Source: Sulfurospirillum sp. (GTDB taxonomy: Bacteria > Campylobacterota > Campylobacteria > Campylobacterales > Sulfurospirillaceae). Taken from it: DNA of 38,405 bases. The notes beneath the pieces are model-generated. The model did no database searches and was not told where the DNA came from. It worked only from the letters and a program-made list of their open reading frames with translations. The position numbers and the translations under genes are program-made. Positions 7,076-16,154 of this stretch are shown piece after piece. The stretch lies in the NCBI GenBank assembly GCA_026987955.1, contig JALSME010000026.1, forward strand, positions 1 through 38,405, in the 5' to 3' direction. Position 1 is the stretch's first letter. Every line of letters starts with the position of its first letter.

Positions 7076-7674
7076 TGGAAGTAGCTGTAATTGCAACTTG
7101 GATTGTCATGTTTATTGCTTCAGTTATGAACACAGGAACTAGTACAACAGTAGTTTTAGCCGATAACAAAGGAAATCCAAATGCTATAGTTATAACAACA
7201 GCTGCAGGATCAAAAATTATAGATAAAACAGGTCAGTATGTTAGTATATCATCAAAAGGTGATTTTGCAAGTGAAGTAAAAATAATGCCAAAAGATGAGA
7301 TAAAGAGCAGATTCAAAAGTGCTATTGAAGCTATACCTTTAGAGCCTGTACATGTAAATTTATATTTTAAAAACAATTCAAATGAACTAACAGAGAGTTC
7401 AAAAAAGAAGCTGCCTTATATTTTAGTTCAAATTAAACAAAGAATACCTTGTGATGTGAATATCATAGGGCATACAGATACAAAAGGCTCAGCAACATAT
7501 AATACAAAGTTAGCATTAAAGCGTGCACAATATGTTAAAAATTGGATTTTAGATTCGGGCGCAGATTTTAATAATCTGAAAGTTAAATCATATGGAGAGA
7601 GTGATTTATTGATAAAGACTAAAGATAATGTAGCTGAAGCAAGAAATCGTAGAGTAGAAATTTTTATAAAATAG
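7075..7674 (+). CDS. OmpA-family protein with peptidoglycan-binding C-terminus
   Basis: The 199-aa protein has a short hydrophobic N-terminus (about 3-18), which could be a signal peptide or anchor, and a C-terminal OmpA-like domain from about residue 95: HVNLYFKNNSNELTESSKK, NIIGHTDTKGS, LALKRAQYVKNWI, and SYGESDLL leading to EARNRRVEIFI. The aspartate and arginine of the meso-DAP binding pocket (HTD and NRRVEI) are present. The middle section resembles the tail of a FecR-type domain (VVLADNKGNPNAIVITT). It is coupled to the FecR gene by TAATG and followed after one base by the HD-GYP gene, so all three probably form one unit. Confidence 0.87.
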   Translation: MEVAVIATWIVMFIASVMNTGTSTTVVLADNKGNPNAIVITTAAGSKIIDKTGQYVSISSKGDFASEVKIMPKDEIKSRFKSAIEAIPLEPVHVNLYFKNNSNELTESSKKKLPYILVQIKQRIPCDVNIIGHTDTKGSATYNTKLALKRAQYVKNWILDSGADFNNLKVKSYGESDLLIKTKDNVAEARNRRVEIFIK

Positions 7675-7675
7675 T

Positions 7676-9580
7676 ATGCAATACTTCAAAATACTTATTG
7701 GATTTTTCTTTATAATCCTGCTTAATACAGGACTATATAAGAGTGGTATTATTGAGTATTTTGATTATAAATTGTATGATATTATTAGTAATACTATAAA
7801 AGCAGACAGCTCAACTTCTAAAAGTTCAGTTGTAGTAGTAGATATAGATGAAAAAAGCTTAAATACAATAGGGCAATGGCCTTGGTCTAGAGTTATTTTA
7901 GCTAATTTGATTCGTACAATTAGCAGTGCTAGCCCTACCTCAATAGGGCTTGATGTTATATTTGCGGAGCCTGATAAAACATCTCCAGATCAAATGATAA
8001 AATTTTATAAAAACTATTTTTCTAAAGATATAAAGATAGATGGTTTATCAAGACATTTTTATGACAATGATGAGATATTTAAAAGGTACATAAACAACTC
8101 ACAAACTGTTTTAGCTGTTTATCTGAGTAGCAATAAAACAAAAGATGAAGAGTGCCAGTTGCCAGAACAAAATATAGACATAAAAGATAAATCGATTATA
8201 GGATATAGAGCCAATAATATATTGTGCAATATAGAAAAAATTCAAAGTAGCAGTTCTTCCGTAGGATTTATAAATTCTTCTACAGACTCTGATGGTATAT
8301 TTAGAAGAGTACCACTTTTTATGCAGTATAAAGATTATGTTGTCCCTATACTAGGTCTTGCTATGTTTACAAGTTTAGATAAGGTTGTTTTAAATAGAGA
8401 GGATGTTTCTATACTCAATCATAGTATAAAAATTGGAGAGAATACAGAGGTATTACTAAATTTTTATGATAAAGATTGGTATACAACTATCTCTGCTGTT
8501 GATTTACTTTTAGGAAAAATTGATAAAAATGCATTGCAAGGAAAATTTGTATTGCTAGGAACTTCCGCTATTGGTCTTCATGATAGATATCTTATCTCAG
8601 CAGGGGAGACTATAGCTGGTGTAAGGGTCCATGCAACTCTTATTGATAATATTTTGCATGATGAGTTAAGGTATCAGCCATTATGGATAAAATACACAAA
8701 TATTATTTTTTCTATTTTTCTCTCTCTAATTTTACTCTATTACATGCTTCTTAAAGAACATATTAAAATTTTACAAGTTTTTGTAGTAGCTGCAATCATA
8801 TACATAATATTATCACTTTATATGTTAAGTGACAATATCTATCTATCTTCCGCATATTTTTTAGTTCCAATTAGTGTATGTTTTTTTATTATTAATATTG
8901 TTTTAATAGTTTTGGATTACCAAGAAAGAAAATCTTTTTATATAGAATTAAACAAGGCTCACTCTTCTGCGATTGATAGTATGGCATTAGTTGTTGAGAG
9001 TAGAGATACAGAAACAGGCGCACATATAAAAAGAACAAAAGAATATATAAATTGCATGTGCGAATACTTATATAAGAAAAAAATGTATCAAAATATTTTA
9101 ACTAAAGAGTATATCTCTTTAGTATATAGAGCTAGTCCACTTCATGACATAGGAAAAGTTGCTATACCTGATGATATATTAAAAAAACCTGGACGATTAA
9201 CTGCTGAAGAATTTTTGGTAATGAAAGAGCATCCTAGCATTGGTAAAAAGATTTTGGAAAATGCTTTGGTAGAACATAAGGACAATGAATTTTTAAAGAT
9301 TGCGCTTCGTATAGCACATAGTCATCATGAGAAATGGGATGGAACAGGTTATCCTGAGGGCATAAAAGGTGAAGATATACCATTGGAAGCTAGGATGATG
9401 GCTTTAGCTGATGTTTATGATGCTTTAATAAGCAGAAGAGTTTATAAAAAAGCTATCTCATTTGAAGAAACAGAGCAGATTATTATAGATGGTAGAGGAA
9501 CTCATTTTGACCCTGTTTTAGTTGATATTTTTATTGTACTAAAAGATAAATTCAAAGAAATTGCTATAAAAATATCGTAA
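7676..9580 (+). CDS. CHASE2 sensor with HD-GYP cyclic-di-GMP phosphodiesterase domain
   Basis: The 634-aa inner-membrane protein has one N-terminal membrane segment (about 4-24) and an extracytoplasmic CHASE2 domain (about 25-335, with VVVVDIDEKSLNTIGQWPWSR and GVRVHATLIDNIL). Three membrane segments follow (about 340-415), then a cytoplasmic HD-GYP domain (about 430-634). The catalytic HD pair is in HDIGK at 490-491 and the GYP motif is at 558-560 (HHEKWDGTGYPEG), so c-di-GMP hydrolysis is expected. The FecR and OmpA-like proteins just upstream are likely periplasmic partners of CHASE2. The stop is four bases from the convergent MFS gene, leaving no room for a conventional terminator. Confidence 0.92.
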   Translation: MQYFKILIGFFFIILLNTGLYKSGIIEYFDYKLYDIISNTIKADSSTSKSSVVVVDIDEKSLNTIGQWPWSRVILANLIRTISSASPTSIGLDVIFAEPDKTSPDQMIKFYKNYFSKDIKIDGLSRHFYDNDEIFKRYINNSQTVLAVYLSSNKTKDEECQLPEQNIDIKDKSIIGYRANNILCNIEKIQSSSSSVGFINSSTDSDGIFRRVPLFMQYKDYVVPILGLAMFTSLDKVVLNREDVSILNHSIKIGENTEVLLNFYDKDWYTTISAVDLLLGKIDKNALQGKFVLLGTSAIGLHDRYLISAGETIAGVRVHATLIDNILHDELRYQPLWIKYTNIIFSIFLSLILLYYMLLKEHIKILQVFVVAAIIYIILSLYMLSDNIYLSSAYFLVPISVCFFIINIVLIVLDYQERKSFYIELNKAHSSAIDSMALVVESRDTETGAHIKRTKEYINCMCEYLYKKKMYQNILTKEYISLVYRASPLHDIGKVAIPDDILKKPGRLTAEEFLVMKEHPSIGKKILENALVEHKDNEFLKIALRIAHSHHEKWDGTGYPEGIKGEDIPLEARMMALADVYDALISRRVYKKAISFEETEQIIIDGRGTHFDPVLVDIFIVLKDKFKEIAIKIS

Positions 9581-9584
9581 GAAG

Positions 9585-10733
9585 TTATTTTATATATCTT
9601 GTTAGCAAAAACCCCATTGGTATACAGCCAATTGCCAATATATTAAAAATTATATAAGTTGTATTGAGCCCTAAAGTATCTCCTAAAAATCCAACTATAA
9701 ATACTATAACAGAGCTAACTCCAAAGTTGATAGACATATACATGCTATTCATAAATGTTGGCATATTTGAGTTGGTGTCTTGAACTGCTGCCATGAGTAT
9801 TGGTCCTGTTGAGAGAAGGAAAAATCCTATGATACCAAGTATAAAAATATTGTTAAAGTAGATAAAAAGAGCTACACTTACAGCAGAGCCCGTACTAGCC
9901 AAGATAAGAGTTGGTTTTCTGCCAATTTTATCTGAAATATTTCCAGCAACTAAAGCTCCAAGAACTCCAGAAAATTGTAGTATAGATAGAGAGATACCTG
10001 CATACCAAAGTGATTCACCTTGGTCTATTAGATAAACAGGAAGGTATAGGGTCAATGCACTTTTGATACCAGATTGAAATAGTATAAACCCTCCTAAAAC
10101 CATAAAAAATGGAAAGTATTTTTTTAAAAGTCTTTTTGTATCACCTTTCTCTTTTGGCTTTCTTAGAGGTCTTTCTAAATCATAATCTTTTAGTTTTATA
10201 TATAGAATAATAGAAGCGATGATTCCAACAGGAAGAAGTTTATAGATACCTTCAAGTCCCCACCAAGATACTGCCGCAGTTGCTACAAGAGGACCAACAC
10301 TTCTTGCTAACTCACCGCCAACCATAAAAAAACTCATACCAGTCCCTGTTTTATCTCCTGAACTCTCTTTGATCATAGTTGGGCTAGGAACATGAAAAAG
10401 TGCAGCACTAATACCAGCTACAAAAAGTAGTATAAGTAGTACAACATAGGATGATGTTAGACCAATCAAACTCATACAAGTAGCGGTAATTGCAGGTGTT
10501 AGTATTACAAAGTATTTAGCTCCAGTTTTTTCTGCAATAAGACCAAAAAATGGATTGAAAAGAGATGGTATTCTTCTTGATATATCTAAAAAAGCAGCCA
10601 TAAATAGGCTCATTTCTAACTTAGCAATAAGAAGAGGTAAAAGAGGAGCTAAAAAAGATGAGTAGACATCATGTGCAAAGTGTGCGAATGAGATGGTAAA
10701 AACTTTTGATTTCTGAAATTTTTTGTTGTGCAT
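9585..10733 (-). CDS. Major facilitator superfamily transporter
   Basis: The 382-aa protein has about 12 membrane segments. Features include SFAHFAHDVYSSFLAPLLPLL in the first helix, DISRRIPSLFNPFFGLIAEK in the loop between helices 2 and 3, and GNISDKIGRKP, the equivalent motif of the second half. The pattern recalls the fosmidomycin-resistance (Fsr) subgroup, but the substrate is unknown. I chose ATG 10733 (MHNKKFQKSK); the frame stays open for 34 more codons, but those lie in tRNA-Sec. The gene starts 23 bases after the tRNA end on the same strand and may share its promoter. Confidence 0.87.
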   Translation of the reverse strand: MHNKKFQKSKVFTISFAHFAHDVYSSFLAPLLPLLIAKLEMSLFMAAFLDISRRIPSLFNPFFGLIAEKTGAKYFVILTPAITATCMSLIGLTSSYVVLLILLFVAGISAALFHVPSPTMIKESSGDKTGTGMSFFMVGGELARSVGPLVATAAVSWWGLEGIYKLLPVGIIASIILYIKLKDYDLERPLRKPKEKGDTKRLLKKYFPFFMVLGGFILFQSGIKSALTLYLPVYLIDQGESLWYAGISLSILQFSGVLGALVAGNISDKIGRKPTLILASTGSAVSVALFIYFNNIFILGIIGFFLLSTGPILMAAVQDTNSNMPTFMNSMYMSINFGVSSVIVFIVGFLGDTLGLNTTYIIFNILAIGCIPMGFLLTRYIK

Positions 10734-10755
10734 ATATATTCTTTTATTAAGAAAA

Positions 10756-10857
10756 TGGCGAGAAGGTGTAGGAATCGAACCTACCTTCAGACGGTCAACC
10801 GCCCAAACATCGGGTTTGAAGCCCGTGCTGCCCACCAGGGTCAGATACCCCCCACTC
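10756..10857 (-). tRNA. selC: tRNA-Sec (anticodon TCA)
   Basis: On the minus strand the anticodon loop CTTCAAA is closed by GGG/CCC, giving anticodon TCA, which reads UGA. The long variable arm has a 6-bp stem (GGCGGT with ACCGTC). The T arm is perfect (GTAGG-TTCGATT-CCTAC). The 3' end is CTC, discriminator G and encoded CCA. The D arm is a long stem with loop TGGT, as in other tRNA-Sec. The 8-bp acceptor pairs GAGTGGGG with ACCTTCTC, with one T-T and one G-A mismatch and one G-T, so the exact 5' end is less certain. It supplies the adaptor for the UGA codon in selD. Confidence 0.88.
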
Positions 10858-10867
10858 GCAAAATAAA

Positions 10868-10873
10868 ATTATA
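10868..10873 (-). promoter_or_regulatory. -10 element for tRNA-Sec
   Basis: On the minus strand TATAAT lies 10 bases upstream of the tRNA-Sec 5' end, in the context AAGAGTATAATTTT. Transcription could continue into the MFS gene. Confidence 0.55.
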
Positions 10874-10915
10874 CTCTTAAAATACTTGTAAATTGTTGAA
10901 CCCAAACTATTGTAT

Positions 10916-10968
10916 ATTAGACTTCTTGCATAATTCTTTGAGACTATAAGGGTTTTTAGAGGTGCCCT
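10916..10968. repeat. Remnant of the MITE-like element
   Basis: The first 18 bases (10916-10933) are identical to the outer end of the element at 1638-1909. They are followed directly by a sequence close to the inner part of its other end (TTTGAGACTATAAGGG), as if the middle were deleted. It finishes with TTAGAGGTGCCCT, whose exact reverse complement occurs at 37087-37099. It lies just beyond the stop codon of the minus-strand ATPase gene. Confidence 0.6.
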
Positions 10969-10972
10969 ATAT

Positions 10973-12037
10973 TTAATCCTGCAATGCCCAATCCCAAAAT
11001 GGAATAATAGTACATTTTATATTTTTTAGCCAAAATTCTCCTTCGTTCCCTACTGTTACTATATCTATCTTTTTAACTCTCAACTCCTTTACATGTAGAA
11101 GTATTTTTTGAAGTCTTAGTTTTATCATCTCTTGCGGCAAGAAAGGTATGCAAAGAACCGCATAATCCTTTTTTGGAATGTAAAGATCTAAAAAGTTTGT
11201 GTAGTAGGTTTGATTGCCTTTCTTCATAAGCTCTAAAAAAACCATATTTTCAAATCTTTTTAAGAACTCTTTTTTGAAGGTAAGAGCATTTTTAAGAGCA
11301 AAGTCAATGAGAAACAGTTTTTTGGCTGATTTGGCTGAGCCAAACTTTTCTACTAAAAATACCATTTTATCATCTTCTAATTTTCTAACTTTCTTATAGA
11401 GTGAGTCTTTTGAAATTTTTATAAAAGATTTTAGCTGATTATATATCTGATAAAGAGAGATTTTAGAACTTTGTGCTTCACTGAGTTTTTTAAAAATCTC
11501 AAACTCTATCTTGTCATCTATCATAACGGTGAGCATCTCTTGCATTGACCAATGAACGCTGTTAGATGAGTTAAGTACGACTTGTGGGTATGAGCCTGTA
11601 TTGGCGTATATCTGAAATATATGCTCTATGTTGGAGTGTCTAGCATCAAAAGAAATGAACTCTTCAAAGTCAAGTGGAAAGAGTGTTATAGTATCAAATC
11701 CATCTAAACTATCTCTACATGTAAGTATGATTTCTTCGGTATCTGGTAGCTCAAAACTAGAATCAAAATTTTCGATTACTAAGATTTTTATAGGATTATT
11801 TTTAACAAACTTATGAATATTTTTTGCAATATTTTTTTTATCAACTCTTGTGTCATTTAAGTCAACATATAAAATCTCATTTTGTGCAAAGTTTGAAATA
11901 TAATCTATGATTATAGTGGTTTTACCACTTTTTTTTGGACCATTTATAAGGGTTCTTTTTGAAGAAATTCTAAGTTTTCTATCATAGAAGTGATTATTTT
12001 TGTGTTTTATATCATAAAGATTTTCAAGTAATTGCAT
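10973..12037 (-). CDS. AAA-type ATPase with DUF4143-like architecture
   Basis: The 354-aa protein has a Walker A motif (INGPKKSGKTTI, about 32-43), a Walker B-like strand (IKILVIENFD, about 85-94) and a sensor-like ILTCRD segment. This is the layout of AAA_14-type P-loop ATPases. The middle holds a winged-helix-like region (ISKDSLYKKVRKLEDDKMVFLVEKF). The C-terminus resembles a nuclease-like fold (FLELMKKGNQTYYTN, then DYAVLCIPF), but I cannot identify a complete catalytic site. It is transcribed away from the ribosomal cluster, and the two starts are 178 bases apart. No function is assigned; similar genes are often taken for archaeal-type or defence-linked ATPases. Confidence 0.75.
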   Translation of the reverse strand: MQLLENLYDIKHKNNHFYDRKLRISSKRTLINGPKKSGKTTIIIDYISNFAQNEILYVDLNDTRVDKKNIAKNIHKFVKNNPIKILVIENFDSSFELPDTEEIILTCRDSLDGFDTITLFPLDFEEFISFDARHSNIEHIFQIYANTGSYPQVVLNSSNSVHWSMQEMLTVMIDDKIEFEIFKKLSEAQSSKISLYQIYNQLKSFIKISKDSLYKKVRKLEDDKMVFLVEKFGSAKSAKKLFLIDFALKNALTFKKEFLKRFENMVFLELMKKGNQTYYTNFLDLYIPKKDYAVLCIPFLPQEMIKLRLQKILLHVKELRVKKIDIVTVGNEGEFWLKNIKCTIIPFWDWALQD

Positions 12038-12109
12038 GAGTGAATTATATTCTTTTCCTTATTAAAAGGAAATAAAATCAATAACTTTGGATTACAAATC
12101 CCTATATAC

Positions 12110-12138
12110 TTGACTTTTAAGTAAAATTTTAGTAAAAT
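12110..12138 (+). promoter_or_regulatory. Promoter of the ribosomal protein cluster
   Basis: A -35 TTGACT (12110-12115) and a -10 TAAAAT (12133-12138) are separated by 17 bases, a near-consensus sigma-70 promoter. The expected start near 12145 leaves a leader of about 70 bases before rpsJ. No strong hairpin for autoregulation is evident in that leader. Confidence 0.7.
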
Positions 12139-12215
12139 CACGGTCCTTATTTAGTCATCTTTGTAGGTTTCGAGTTGAAATACTAGAGGTGACGAGTTCT
12201 TTATTAGGGGAGAAA

Positions 12216-12527
12216 ATGGAAAAAATTAGACTTAAACTCAAGGCGTATGACCACAGAGTTTTAGACAGATCTGTTGCAGCAATTATAGAAGCTGTTAAGC
12301 GAACTGGAGCTGAAATTAGAGGCCCAATTCCTATGCCGACAAAGATAAAGCGCTATACAGTGCTTAAATCACCACACGTCAACAAAAAATCAAGAGAGCA
12401 ATTTGAGATGAGAATACATGGTCGTATGATAGATATCGTATCTGCTACAACCGACACTATCGACTCTTTGATGAAACTTGACTTAGCGCCTGAGGTGAAT
12501 GTCGAAGTTAGAGCTATGGGTAAATAG
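12216..12527 (+). CDS. rpsJ: 30S ribosomal protein S10
   Basis: S10 is part of the 30S head and also acts as NusE in antitermination. The 103-aa product starts [17 protein letters not shown] and contains [19 protein letters not shown] and the conserved [12 protein letters not shown] segment. I chose ATG 12216, preceded by AGGGGAG, because the upstream in-frame start at 12189 would add nine residues not found in S10. It is the first gene of the cluster; neither rpsL, rpsG, fusA nor tuf precedes it, and an unrelated gene on the opposite strand lies upstream. Confidence 0.97.
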   Translation: MEKIRLKLKAYDHRVLDRSVAAIIEAVKRTGAEIRGPIPMPTKIKRYTVLKSPHVNKKSREQFEMRIHGRMIDIVSATTDTIDSLMKLDLAPEVNVEVRAMGK

Positions 12528-12537
12528 GGAGTACATG

Positions 12538-13116
12538 ATGGAATATATAGTAGAAAAAATCGGAATGAGCAGAACAATAACTGTGCCGGCTGTTCCTGTT
12601 ACTCTTTTAAAAGTAGTAGAAGTAAAAGTTTGTGAAGTAGATGAATCTAAGCGTGCAATCGTTGCATATGCAAATGGTAAGAAGATGAACAAAGCAATTG
12701 CTGGTCAGCAAAAAAAGTATGACTTAAGTAGTGAGTTTAATCGTTTTGTTACAATGGATGTTGCTAATAGCGAAGCTGGAACACTAGATACTACACCATT
12801 AAGTGAAGCAAAAAACTTGAAAGTTTCTTTTAACTCTAAAGGTAGAGGTTTTGCTGGTGTTATAAAGCGTCACGGATTTGCAGGTGGACCTGCAAGCCAC
12901 GGTAGTAGATTCCATAGAACTGGTGGTTCTATTGGTAATGCTGAATGGCCTGGTCGTGTTCAAAAAGGTAGAAAAATGCCAGGACACATGGGGAACGCTA
13001 AAGTTACAGTTAAAAATGACATAGTTTCATTTGATGCTGAAAACGGAATCCTAGCGGTTAAGGGAGCAGTTCCTGGACCAAATGGTGCAATAGGCAGAGT
13101 AAGGATTGTTAAATGA
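12538..13116 (+). CDS. rplC: 50S ribosomal protein L3
   Basis: L3 is an early-assembling 50S protein near the peptidyl-transferase centre. The 192-aa product shows [21 protein letters not shown], trimmed here to its core [13 protein letters not shown], then [16 protein letters not shown] and KKMPGHMG-like KMPGHMGN. Two adjacent ATGs occur (12535 and 12538). The second has the better distance from GGAG and gives the expected [10 protein letters not shown] start; an ORF opening at 12499 overlaps rpsJ and is not credible. It overlaps rplD by four bases (ATGA). Confidence 0.96.
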   Translation: MEYIVEKIGMSRTITVPAVPVTLLKVVEVKVCEVDESKRAIVAYANGKKMNKAIAGQQKKYDLSSEFNRFVTMDVANSEAGTLDTTPLSEAKNLKVSFNSKGRGFAGVIKRHGFAGGPASHGSRFHRTGGSIGNAEWPGRVQKGRKMPGHMGNAKVTVKNDIVSFDAENGILAVKGAVPGPNGAIGRVRIVK

Positions 13117-13727
13117 GTAAAGCAATAATACTTAATGATAAATTTGAAAACTCAGGAGAGTTAGCTCTTCCTGAAAAGTTTGAGGGTATAAATTCTCATA
13201 ACTTACATATATATGTTAAATCTTACCAAGCAGCTTTGCGTGCAAACACAGCTTCAACTAAGAGTAGAAGTGATGTTAGCGGTGGCGGTAAAAAACCATT
13301 TGCACAAAAAGGTGGCGGTAGAGCAAGAGCTGGTAGTAGAACTAACCCTGTATGGGTTGGTGGTGGTATCGCTTTTGGTCCTAGAGCAAACAGAAACTAT
13401 GATCAAAAAGTGAATAAAAAACAGAAGAGATTAGCATTAGAATTTGCACTTAACGACAAAGCATCTAAAGATGCACTTTTTGTAGTTGATTCTATAGCGG
13501 TTGAGTCTGGTAAAACAAAAGATGCGGCAGCGATTGTAAAATCAATAGGCGCAAGAGATGTACTGATAGTAAAAGACCTTATAGATGAGAAAACATTTTT
13601 GGCATTTAGAAATGTACCAAATGCTTACTTAATAGAGTCAAATGAACTAAACGCATATTTGGCTACAGCATTCTATGCAGTAGTTATAGAAAAATCAGTG
13701 CTTGAAACAATAGCAAAAGAGGGCTAA
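13113..13727 (+). CDS. rplD: 50S ribosomal protein L4
   Basis: L4 binds domain I of 23S rRNA and lines the exit tunnel with an extended loop. The 204-aa product contains the tunnel loop signature [20 protein letters not shown] (about 53-72) and then [12 protein letters not shown]. In E. coli L4 autoregulates the S10 operon through the leader; no comparable leader hairpin is evident before rpsJ here. It starts within the rplC stop (ATGA) and ends two bases before rplW. Confidence 0.96.
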   Translation: MSKAIILNDKFENSGELALPEKFEGINSHNLHIYVKSYQAALRANTASTKSRSDVSGGGKKPFAQKGGGRARAGSRTNPVWVGGGIAFGPRANRNYDQKVNKKQKRLALEFALNDKASKDALFVVDSIAVESGKTKDAAAIVKSIGARDVLIVKDLIDEKTFLAFRNVPNAYLIESNELNAYLATAFYAVVIEKSVLETIAKEG

Positions 13728-13729
13728 TT

Positions 13730-14011
13730 ATGGCAGATATAACAGATATCAAAGCAATACTTTATACAGAAAAGAGCTTAAGCCTTCAAGAGAATGGTAC
13801 AGTTGTTATTCAGACTTCAACAAGAATGACAAAAAACCGTCTTAAAGAGGTGCTTAAAGAGTACTTTGGCTTTACTCCACTAAAAGTTAACTCAATGAGA
13901 GTGCTTGGAAAAGTGAAGAGATTTAAAGGTATCCAAGGTAAGCGTAATGACACTAAAAAGTTTTATGTTCAGCTACCTGAGGGTGCTCAACTAGAAAATA
14001 TAGGAGCATAA
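13730..14011 (+). CDS. rplW: 50S ribosomal protein L23
   Basis: L23 sits at the tunnel exit and docks trigger factor and SRP. The 93-aa protein has the family's opening ([16 protein letters not shown]), the [20 protein letters not shown] helix region, here cited by its TKNRLKEVL core, and [20 protein letters not shown]. Length and order match bacterial L23. It lies between rplD and rplB with spacings of two and one bases, inside the same transcription unit. Confidence 0.96.
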   Translation: MADITDIKAILYTEKSLSLQENGTVVIQTSTRMTKNRLKEVLKEYFGFTPLKVNSMRVLGKVKRFKGIQGKRNDTKKFYVQLPEGAQLENIGA

Positions 14012-14012
14012 T

Positions 14013-14846
14013 ATGGCGATTAAATCATATAAACCATATACTCCGAGTCGTAGATATGTAACTGGCTTGGATTCAAGCGATATTACAGCAAAGCCAAGTG
14101 TTCCGGCACTTCTTAAAAAGCTTCCTGTAACAGCTGGTAGAAATAATAACGGTAGAATCACATCTCGCCATAAGCAAGGTGGAGCTAAGAAGCTTTATAG
14201 AATCATCGATTTCAAAAGAAGAAAGTTTGATATTGAGGGTACTGTAGAAGCTATTGAGTATGATCCAAATAGAATTTGTCGTATTGCACTAATTAAGTAT
14301 GTTGACGGTGAGAAGAGATATATTCTTCAGCCTTCAGGACTTAATGTAGGTGATAAAATCATGGCTGCTGAGTCTGGACTTGATATTAAGCCTGGTAATG
14401 CAATGAAAATGAAAAATATCCCAGTTGGTACAATTATTCATAACATCGAGATGAAGCCTGGCAAAGGTGCTCAGATGGCAAGAAGTGCTGGTGGTTATGC
14501 TCAACTTATGGGTAGAGAAGAGAAGTATGTTGTTCTTAGATTACCATCAGGTGAGATGAGACAAGTTCTTGGTGAGTGTATGGCAACTATAGGTACAGTT
14601 GGATGTGAAGACTGGGCCAATGTTGTAATTGGTAAAGCTGGAAGAAATAGACATAGAGGAATTAGACCACAAACTCGTGGATCTGCGATGAACCCAATCG
14701 ATCACCCACACGGTGGTGGTGAAGGTAAAACTAACTCGGGTCGTCACCCAGTTACTCCTTGGGGTAAGCCAACTAAAGGTGCTAAAACTCGTCGTAAAAA
14801 AGCGAGTGATAAACTAATTATTTCAAGAAGAAAGGGAGGCAGATAG
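14013..14846 (+). CDS. rplB: 50S ribosomal protein L2
   Basis: L2 is needed for 50S-30S association and peptidyl-transferase assembly. The 277-aa protein has the N-terminal RNA-binding part ([16 protein letters not shown]), the [13 protein letters not shown] segment, and the strongly conserved C-terminal [14 protein letters not shown] with the functionally important histidine. It ends ISRRKGGR as usual. The gap to rplW is one base, and rpsS follows with no gap, its ATG coming directly after the TAG. Confidence 0.97.
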   Translation: MAIKSYKPYTPSRRYVTGLDSSDITAKPSVPALLKKLPVTAGRNNNGRITSRHKQGGAKKLYRIIDFKRRKFDIEGTVEAIEYDPNRICRIALIKYVDGEKRYILQPSGLNVGDKIMAAESGLDIKPGNAMKMKNIPVGTIIHNIEMKPGKGAQMARSAGGYAQLMGREEKYVVLRLPSGEMRQVLGECMATIGTVGCEDWANVVIGKAGRNRHRGIRPQTRGSAMNPIDHPHGGGEGKTNSGRHPVTPWGKPTKGAKTRRKKASDKLIISRRKGGR

Positions 14847-15128
14847 ATGGCAAGAAGTCTAAAAAAAGGTCCTTTTGTTGATGATCACTTAATTAAAAAA
14901 GTGCTAAAAGCAAAAGAGGAAAAATCAAATAAGCCTATCAAGACTTGGTCAAGAAGAAGTACTATTACTCCTGATATGATTGGTTTAACACTAAATGTTC
15001 ATAATGGAAGAAATTTTATCCCTGTTTATGTTACTGAGAATCACATCGGTTATAAACTTGGTGAATTTGCTCCAACTCGTACTTTTAAGGGTCATAAAGG
15101 CTCTGTTCAGAAGAAGGTAGGTAAATAG
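14847..15128 (+). CDS. rpsS: 30S ribosomal protein S19
   Basis: S19 forms the 30S head complex with S13 and contacts the bridge to 50S. The 93-aa protein opens [19 protein letters not shown] and contains [33 protein letters not shown] and [14 protein letters not shown], all hallmark blocks. It abuts rplB directly and is two bases from rplV, implying coupled translation. Confidence 0.97.
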   Translation: MARSLKKGPFVDDHLIKKVLKAKEEKSNKPIKTWSRRSTITPDMIGLTLNVHNGRNFIPVYVTENHIGYKLGEFAPTRTFKGHKGSVQKKVGK

Positions 15129-15130
15129 TC

Positions 15131-15463
15131 ATGAGTAAAGCAATATTAAAATTTATTAGACTATCACCACTAAAGGCAAGAATGGTAGCACGCGAAGTTC
15201 AAGGAATGAATGCAGAATTTGCACTAGCAAGTTTAGAATTTATGCCTAACAAAGCTGCTAGAATCATCTCAAAAGTTATTGCAAGTGCAGTGGCAAATGG
15301 TGGTTATGAGCCTGAAGAAGTAGTAATTTCATCTTGTCGTATAGACCAAGGTCCAGTTCTTAAGAGATTTAGACCAAGAGCAAGAGGAAGTGCTAGTGGC
15401 ATCAGAAAACCAACTTCACATGTATTTGTAGAAGTATCAAAAGCTGCAAAGAAGGAAGACTAA
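15131..15463 (+). CDS. rplV: 50S ribosomal protein L22
   Basis: L22 spans the exit tunnel; its beta hairpin lines the wall near macrolide sites. The 110-aa product has the N-terminal [17 protein letters not shown], the VIASAVANG block and the hairpin region [19 protein letters not shown] with the expected basic residues. Nothing unusual is seen. rpsC starts one base after its stop. Confidence 0.96.
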   Translation: MSKAILKFIRLSPLKARMVAREVQGMNAEFALASLEFMPNKAARIISKVIASAVANGGYEPEEVVISSCRIDQGPVLKRFRPRARGSASGIRKPTSHVFVEVSKAAKKED

Positions 15464-15464
15464 G

Positions 15465-16154
15465 ATGGGTCAAAAAGTAAATCCAATTGGTTTAAGACTT
15501 GGAATCAATAGAAACTGGGATTCAAGATGGTTTCCTGGAGAGAATTTAGCGGCAAATATTGGCGAAGATCACAAGATAAGAAAGTTTTTGAAAAAAGAGC
15601 TTTACTATGCTGGTGTTAGTCAAATTCTTATTGAAAGAACTGCTAAAAAATTAAGAGTTACAGTTGTTGCTGCAAGACCTGGTATCATTATTGGTAAAAA
15701 GGGTTCAGATATTGAGAAGCTTAGAGTTAAGTTAAACAAACTTGTCGGTAAAGATGTAAATGTAAATATTAAAGAAGAGAGAAAGCCACAAGCTTCTGCT
15801 CAACTTGCAGCAGAAAATGTTGCTATGCAGTTAGAGAGAAGAGTTGCATTTAGAAGAGCTATGAAAAAGGTTATTCAAGGTGCACAAAAATCTGGAGCAA
15901 AAGGTATCAAGATATCTGTTTCAGGTAGACTTGGTGGTGCAGAGATGGCTAGAACTGAGTGGTATCTTGAAGGTAGAGTTCCTTTACATACACTTAGAGC
16001 TAAGATAGATTACGGTTTCGCTGAAGCACATACTACATACGGAATTATCGGTATTAAAGTATGGATCTTTAAAGGGGAAGTTTTAACAACTGGTGTTCAA
16101 GCTGAGCCAAAAGAAGAGAAGAGACCAAGAAAACCAAGAAGAGGTAAAAACTAA
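15465..16154 (+). CDS. rpsC: 30S ribosomal protein S3
   Basis: S3 lies at the mRNA entry channel of the 30S head. The 229-aa protein begins [14 protein letters not shown], has a type II KH domain with the GxxG loop in [13 protein letters not shown] (about 70-82), and the C-terminal half contains [14 protein letters not shown] and [15 protein letters not shown]. The lysine/arginine-rich tail ([14 protein letters not shown]) is typical. Its TAA overlaps the rplP start (TAATG). Confidence 0.97.
   Translation: MGQKVNPIGLRLGINRNWDSRWFPGENLAANIGEDHKIRKFLKKELYYAGVSQILIERTAKKLRVTVVAARPGIIIGKKGSDIEKLRVKLNKLVGKDVNVNIKEERKPQASAQLAAENVAMQLERRVAFRRAMKKVIQGAQKSGAKGIKISVSGRLGGAEMARTEWYLEGRVPLHTLRAKIDYGFAEAHTTYGIIGIKVWIFKGEVLTTGVQAEPKEEKRPRKPRRGKN

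Noticed and set aside
10734-10835. N-terminal extension of the MFS protein
   Set aside because: Those 34 codons lie mostly within tRNA-Sec; ATG 10733 gives a normal MFS start.
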